A stretch of DNA of 64,000 nt. Source: JADLHS01 sp964561105 (GTDB lineage: Bacteria > Verrucomicrobiota > Verrucomicrobiia > Limisphaerales > JADLHS01). The stretch lies in NCBI GenBank assembly GCA_964561105.1, contig CAZLOH010000013.1:39028-103027 (forward strand), given 5' to 3'. A program made the position numbers and the translations under genes. This document shows positions 59,769 to 64,000 of the stretch, piece by piece. Position 1 is the stretch's first letter. Each line of letters begins with the position of its first letter. The notes beneath the pieces were generated by a model. It did no database searches, was not told the origin of the DNA, and saw nothing but the letters and a program-made list of their open reading frames with translations.

Positions 59769-59839
59769 GTAGCCGACGGCGAGAGGAGGCGGAAATTGTG
59801 GCCACGCAGGAATGTCCGCCTCGTTACCTCGGCGGCTAC
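59769..59839. repeat. GTAGCC palindromic element, intergenic copy in the Bat operon
   Basis: GTAGCCGACGGCGAGAGGAG plus GCGGA and TCCGCCTCGTTACCTCGGCG plus GCTAC are the arms. The right arm is identical over 25 bp to intergenic copy 1 at 20442. It lies between the DUF58 and DUF4381 genes without interrupting either. Confidence 0.85.
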
Positions 59840-59871
59840 GAGCAGTGGCTTCACAGGGAGGGCAGGCGACA

Positions 59872-60450
59872 ATGTTAACCGTGGCGACAAATCAATCCAC
59901 ATCCCTCGCAGCCACGAACGCGAATGACATTCGCGACATCGCGCCCCCGGTGGCCATCCCCAGCGGTTGGGAATGGTTGTGGTGGACGCTCGGTGCGTTG
60001 GTCCTAGGCGCGGTTTTGTTCGCGTTGTGGAAATGGTGGCAAAAGCGCGCCGCCAACGTGCCCGTCATCCCTCGTCTGCCCGCCCACGTTCGGGCCAAAC
60101 AGAAGTTGCAGGAGGCCCTCGCGCTCATTTCCCAACCGAAACCCTTTGTCATTGCGGTTTCGGATGCGGCGCGACAATACCTCGAGGAGCGGTTCAACTT
60201 CCGCGCGCCCGAGCGCACGACGGAGGAATTTCTATACGAACTGCAACGCACCGATCGCTTGACCCGAGAGCAAAAGGAAAGCCTGGGCAATTTTCTGGCT
60301 AGTTGTGATCTGGTCAAGTTCGCCAAGTATGAACCAGGGGAACCGGAGCTGCGCGAACTGCACGGCTCAGCACTACGTTTGGTGGAGGAAACGGAGCCGT
60401 TGGAAGTTCAACGGACAGATTCCGAAGTCACAAGTCCTGCGACCGTATGA
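59872..60450 (+). CDS. DUF4381-like membrane protein (Bat operon)
   Basis: 192 residues from ATG at 59872. One transmembrane helix (WLWWTLGALVLGAVLFALWKWW, about 40-62), then a cytoplasmic helical domain with RAKQKLQEALALI, DAARQYLEERFNFRAPERTTEEFLYEL and FLASCDLVKFAKYEPGEPE. Proteins of this type lie between DUF58 and BatA genes in Bat operons and are thought to anchor the complex. Its stop overlaps the batA start (ATGA). Confidence 0.82.
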   Translation: MLTVATNQSTSLAATNANDIRDIAPPVAIPSGWEWLWWTLGALVLGAVLFALWKWWQKRAANVPVIPRLPAHVRAKQKLQEALALISQPKPFVIAVSDAARQYLEERFNFRAPERTTEEFLYELQRTDRLTREQKESLGNFLASCDLVKFAKYEPGEPELRELHGSALRLVEETEPLEVQRTDSEVTSPATV

Positions 60451-61448
60451 CTTTTGCCCATCCATATTTTCTCCTGTTGCTGCTGCTGCTGCCCGTGGCG
60501 GCGTGGCTGAGAGGGCGACGCGGCAAACCGCCGGCGTTCGTCTATTCGTCGGTGCAATTGCTCCGCGGAGTTCAGGACCTCACCAAATCAAAAGCCGGAG
60601 GCTGGCTGGCGGCGCTCCGCTGGCTCGCGCTCGCGAGCTTGATGATCGCGCTGGCCCAACCGCGGCTCACGAAATTTGACACCACCAAAGCGACGGCCAG
60701 CGGCGTGGACATCGTCGTGGCGTTCGATCTCTCCGGGAGCATGGCGGCGGAGGATTTTGAAATCCGCGGGCAGCGAGTCAACCGCGTGAACATGGCCCGC
60801 GCGGTGTTGAAGCGGTTTATTGACGAACGGCCCAACGATCGCATCGGCCTGGTGGCGTTCGGCACGGAGGCGTACATTGCGTCGCCGCTGACGCTGGATC
60901 ACGAATTCCTGCTGAAGAACCTGGAGCGGCTCGACTTGAATACCATCAACGGCAACCAAACCGCCATCGGCTCGGCGTTGAGCACGGCGATCAACCGGCT
61001 GCGCGAGGTGAAATCGAAAACCAAGATCGTGATCCTGATGACCGACGGGCAGAATAACGCCGGCAAAGTCGCGCCCCTCACCGCGGCCGAAGCGGCCCGC
61101 GCGCTGGGAGTGAAAGTTTATACGATCGGCGTCGGCACCCAGGGCCAGGCCCCGATGCCGGTGACCGACATGTTTGGCCGGCGCGCGTACCAGATGGTCC
61201 CGGTGGATGTGGATGAAGATACGCTCCAGCAAATTGCCAAGTTGACCGGCGGTAAATACTTCCGAGCGGACAACGCCCAGAAATTCAAAGACATCTATGC
61301 CGAAATTGACAAACTGGAAAAGACCGAGGCCGACGTGAAAAAACTCGCCCGGCATACCGAGTTGTTCGACTGGCTGATCGCGCTGGGGATGGTGCTGTTG
61401 ACAGCGGAGTTGGCGCTGAGCCAAACCGTGCTGCGGAGGCTGCCATGA
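60447..61448 (+). CDS. batA: BatA-like VWA domain protein
   Basis: 333 residues. Hydrophobic N-terminal helices (FLLLLLLLPVAAWL), then a VWA domain with an intact MIDAS motif DLSGSMAAEDF (about 92), TAIGSAL and IVILMTDGQNN, and a C-terminal transmembrane helix (LIALGMVLLTAELAL). In Bacteroides, Bat proteins confer aerotolerance; in other bacteria the system supports envelope protein maturation. Overlaps the DUF4381 gene by 4 bp. Confidence 0.9.
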   Translation: MTFAHPYFLLLLLLLPVAAWLRGRRGKPPAFVYSSVQLLRGVQDLTKSKAGGWLAALRWLALASLMIALAQPRLTKFDTTKATASGVDIVVAFDLSGSMAAEDFEIRGQRVNRVNMARAVLKRFIDERPNDRIGLVAFGTEAYIASPLTLDHEFLLKNLERLDLNTINGNQTAIGSALSTAINRLREVKSKTKIVILMTDGQNNAGKVAPLTAAEAARALGVKVYTIGVGTQGQAPMPVTDMFGRRAYQMVPVDVDEDTLQQIAKLTGGKYFRADNAQKFKDIYAEIDKLEKTEADVKKLARHTELFDWLIALGMVLLTAELALSQTVLRRLP

Positions 61449-61539
61449 ACGAACGGCGCGAAGTCACAAGGTTGAACACCAGGCCGCTGGCTGAGTGGGG
61501 CGCGGCTTTCGATTCCGAACCACCGGCGCGAGGATGCTT

Positions 61540-63495
61540 ATGAATTTTGCGTACGCCCATTTTCTCTGGTTGTTGCTCATCATCCCGCCGCTGCTGCTGC
61601 TTTTCTTCTGGTGGGCCGGCCGCGAACGGCAGCGATTGATGACCCAATTCATTCAGGCCCGGCTGTTGCCAGGCTTGACTTCCGGCCTGTCACCGGCGCG
61701 ACGGAAGGTGCGGCTCACGTTGATCCTGCTGGCCGTCGTGATGTTGATCGTGGCGCTGGCCCGACCGCAATGGGGGTTCACCTGGGAGGAGGCCAGGCAG
61801 AAGGGCCTGGACATCGTGGTCGCGATAGACACCTCCAAGTCCATGCTGGCGGAGGACATCGCGCCGAACCGGTTGCAACGCGCCAAACTCGCCGCGCTCG
61901 ATTTGATGCAACAGGCGAAATCGGACCGGCTGGGATTGGTGGCGTTCGCCGGCAGCGCCTTTCTGCAATGTCCGTTGACGATTGACGACAATGCCTTCCG
62001 CCAGAGCGTCGAGTCCCTGGACGTGAACATCATTCCCCAGGGCGGCACCGCGCTGGCTGCGGCCATCAACACCGCGCTCACGGCCTTCAAGGAAGGGAAC
62101 AATTTCAAAGTGCTCGTGCTCCTTACCGATGGCGAGGATAACGACGAAAACGCGTTGCAAGCCGCCCAAGCCGCCGCCAAGGAAGGCATGAGGATTTTCA
62201 CCATCGGCATCGGCACGGCGAACGGGGAACTGTTGCGCATCAAGGATGCAAAAGGTCGCACGGACTACATCCGGGATGAGCAGGGCAACGTGGTGAAATC
62301 ACGCTTGAATGAGGCGCTACTCCAACAGATCGCGGGCGCGACCCCGGGCGGTTTCTACCTGCCATTGCGCGGCGCGAAGACCATTGACACGCTGTACGAA
62401 AAGGGGCTCGCGCCGCTGCCGAAAAGCGAAGGACAGGAAAAATTGATCAAGCATTTCCACGAGCGGTATCACTGGCCGCTCGCCCTCGCGATTTTGTTGC
62501 TGCTGGGGGAAAGCCTGCTGCCCGAGCAGCGGCGCCGACGGGAGCGCAACCTGAGTAACCCGGCCCAAGCGGGATTGCCTGCGGAGCCGCCCCCGACACA
62601 CCGCACACCGGTCACGACGGCGGCAATCAGCTTGATCGTTGGATTATCGTTGTGGCCGTGCTCCAGCCCGGCTTCGCCGGCCAGCGCGTTGAAGGATTAC
62701 GAGGCTGGCAAGTATTCGCAGGCATTACAAGAATATGAGCAGGCCATCGCCCGACGAAAGGATGATGCCCGCCTCCACTACAACGCGGGAACGGCGGCCT
62801 TCCGGGATGGCAAGTTCGACGAGGCGGCCAGGTATTTCACCAACGCGCTGCCCGCCCAGGATTTGAAACTGCAGGAACACGCCTACTACAACCTCGGCAA
62901 TTCGCTCTATCGTGCGGGCGAAGCGGCGACCGATCAAAAGCAGATGCAAGAGCTGTGGGAAGGCGCGGAACAGCAATACGGCAGCGCGCTGAAGTTGAAC
63001 ACCAACAACGCCGACGCGCGGTTCAATTACCAATTCGTAAAGCAGAAACTGGCGCAGTTGAAACAGCAGCAACAACAACAGCAGAACCAGAACAAGGATC
63101 AGAAGGACAAGCAGGATCAGAAACAGCAGCAGCAAAACCAAAAAAACGGTCAGCAGCAGGATCAAAAGTCCGGGCAGCAAAAGCAGGAACAACAAAAGGA
63201 TCAGTCCTCACAGCCGCAGTCGGCAAAGAGCGACCAGCAGAAGCAGGACGAGCAGCAGGCGGCGAATGATTCCCAAAAGCAGGAACAACCGAAGCAAGCG
63301 GAGCAGCAGCAGGCCAAGTCTGCCGGCGACGAGTCCAAGGACAAGAAGGATGCGGGCGAGCCGATTGCCGTGCATCAGATGACGCCGCAGGAAGCGAAAC
63401 AGATGTTGGATGCGCAAAAGGGTGAAGAACAAGTTTTGCTGTTCCAGCCGCAAGACGAGCCGAAGAGCAAAGTCAAACCGTTGAAGGACTGGTAG
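61540..63495 (+). CDS. batB: BatB/BatC-like VWA protein with TPR and Gln/Lys-rich tail
   Basis: 651 residues from ATG at 61540, with GAGG 6 bp upstream. Hydrophobic head, VWA domain with DTSKSMLAEDIAPNRL (MIDAS) and VLVLLTDGEDNDENA, a transmembrane helix (ALAILLLLGESLL), then two or three TPR units (YEAGKYSQALQEYEQAIARR; HYNAGTAAFRDGKFDEAARYF; YYNLGNSLYRAGEA). The tail (about 520-620) is Gln/Lys/Asp-rich low complexity. It corresponds to a fusion of BatB with the TPR protein BatC. It is the last operon gene; batD is not seen. Confidence 0.88.
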   Translation: MNFAYAHFLWLLLIIPPLLLLFFWWAGRERQRLMTQFIQARLLPGLTSGLSPARRKVRLTLILLAVVMLIVALARPQWGFTWEEARQKGLDIVVAIDTSKSMLAEDIAPNRLQRAKLAALDLMQQAKSDRLGLVAFAGSAFLQCPLTIDDNAFRQSVESLDVNIIPQGGTALAAAINTALTAFKEGNNFKVLVLLTDGEDNDENALQAAQAAAKEGMRIFTIGIGTANGELLRIKDAKGRTDYIRDEQGNVVKSRLNEALLQQIAGATPGGFYLPLRGAKTIDTLYEKGLAPLPKSEGQEKLIKHFHERYHWPLALAILLLLGESLLPEQRRRRERNLSNPAQAGLPAEPPPTHRTPVTTAAISLIVGLSLWPCSSPASPASALKDYEAGKYSQALQEYEQAIARRKDDARLHYNAGTAAFRDGKFDEAARYFTNALPAQDLKLQEHAYYNLGNSLYRAGEAATDQKQMQELWEGAEQQYGSALKLNTNNADARFNYQFVKQKLAQLKQQQQQQQNQNKDQKDKQDQKQQQQNQKNGQQQDQKSGQQKQEQQKDQSSQPQSAKSDQQKQDEQQAANDSQKQEQPKQAEQQQAKSAGDESKDKKDAGEPIAVHQMTPQEAKQMLDAQKGEEQVLLFQPQDEPKSKVKPLKDW

Positions 63496-63533
63496 CGTGG
63501 AAACGCCGTGTGGAAACGTCGGTGACAGTAGGT

Positions 63534-63770
63534 ATGAAAGCGTTCAACCTCGCAAGGTATGATGAAACAGCGCGCTGAACCCAGGAAAGCCATTCAAGCC
63601 CGACGCTGGGCAATTCGGCTGACTGCGCGCGTTCAACGAGTTCTTGCCTTGTATCCAACGCCGATCCCGACAACTTGCGTCGCACTCTGATTTTGCTCGA
63701 GCAACCGCCGTTGGAACGCCTGCGAAGGAGTCTGATCCGAGCCCGCGCCACTGCCATTCTCCGAAAGTGA
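63534..63770 (+). pseudogene. Possible decayed small gene
   Basis: One frame opens with MKAFNLARYDETAR, meets TGA at 63576, and ends with DPDNLRRTLILLEQPPLERLRRSLIRARAT, which reads like genuine coding sequence. The middle is poor. No family can be named. The rest of 63496-63945 holds nothing else I can support. Confidence 0.25.
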
Positions 63771-63945
63771 ACTGCGTCGGTTGAAAGTTCTTCCAAAGCG
63801 CAAGATGCGCTTCATGGCCGTTGGACTTTCGGCCGCCACGCTGAAAGGCGCCCGTAGTGACGCAGGATGTTGACCTCTGTATCTTCTGGCCCGCATGGGG
63901 GATTGACGTCCGACTGGCAAGAACTTCCAACGATTGAATTGAATC

Positions 63946-64000
63946 ATCGGGTAGGAGGCGGAGGTTGCCCTCCGCCGTCCTCCCACACCACCGGACATAC
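63946..64000 (-). mobile_element. 3' end of a group II intron (domains V and VI)
   Basis: On the minus strand, GTATGTCCGGTGGT resembles the 3' strand of domain V. It is followed by a domain VI hairpin (GGAGGACGGCGGAGG, loop GCAA, CCTCCGCCTCCTACC) ending CCCGAT, the typical 3' boundary. The intron body and any reverse transcriptase lie beyond the right edge. The 3' exon would start at about 63945 going left. Confidence 0.65.

Noticed and set aside
63061..63330. CRISPR-like or tandem DNA repeat in the 3' part of batB
   Set aside because: CAGCAG/AAGCAG-rich DNA reflects a Gln/Lys low-complexity protein tail; there are no spacers or fixed-length repeats.

Overview
The window is a bacterial chromosome segment of about 60 % GC, most likely from a member of the Verrucomicrobiota (Pedosphaera/Limisphaerales-like). 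Pointers to that phylum are a type II-secretion-like pseudopilin with the FTLIELLVVIAIIAIL head (12139), a DACNV-type sensor protein (left edge), the GH20 protein with a GCDETWDLG site (37655), an extracellular protein with a C-terminal 'FYRV' module (26104), and abundant intergenic palindromes. The phylum call is inferred from family resemblance; there is no rRNA gene in the window.

Layout. 1-4000: edge of a DACNV/DisA-type gene, DUF4202, a VOC protein, then a decayed accessory patch with a tRNA-Ser 3' scar and a broken nucleotidyltransferase. 4106-10054: NarL-type regulator facing an exopolysaccharide export operon (ExeA-like ATPase, Wzz/GumC chain-length protein, two Wza/SLBB proteins). 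10206-12903: rpoD and a pseudopilin. 13745-20373: an unbroken seven-gene lipid operon with ATGA overlaps: FabL-like enoyl reductase, FabG, long ACP, double-hotdog dehydratase, two ketosynthases, and an AcpS-LpxL fusion. 20640-25640: MBL/beta-CASP nuclease, ilvD, then a toxin-like cassette array. 26104-32311: secreted glycosidase-like protein, GT-C membrane enzyme, gmd, MBL hydrolase, TrmH. 32298-40069: glnE, GT2, lipoprotein, leuD, GH20, small secreted protein. 40265-46419 (minus): yajQ-tilS-ftsH-rpe-pmm. 46644-53733 (plus): nusA-infB-rbfA-nrnA-truB-ribF. 53886-63495: Bat/MoxR aerotolerance-type operon (moxR, DUF58, DUF4381, batA, batB-TPR) interrupted by four inserted cassettes. The right edge holds the 3' end of a group II intron.

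Most interesting signal: accessory genes are inserted exactly at the ends of conserved genes, and each insertion carries a duplicate of the neighbouring gene end. Between moxR and the DUF58 gene there is a second copy of the moxR 3' end (46 bp, one mismatch) and two extra copies of the first 27 codons of the DUF58 gene (about 81 bp each), separating a RAYT transposase with REP hairpins, an AT-rich beta-propeller-like gene, a ParE-type toxin-antitoxin pair and a KilA-N gene. At ilvD the last 75 bp are duplicated behind a zeta-toxin-like cassette. The two extra DUF58 5' copies break at the same base and continue with the same five bases (GCGTC). This suggests a gene-end-copying cassette insertion process that no recombinase in the window explains.

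A second theme is palindromic elements of about 70-75 bp. One family (GTAGCC...GGCTAC) occurs between genes and also in frame inside the GH20 gene and, in degraded form, glnE; a different palindrome sits in frame inside ilvD. They resemble in principle the coding palindromes of Rickettsia (RPE). Several accessory genes also carry one in-frame stop, indicating ongoing decay.
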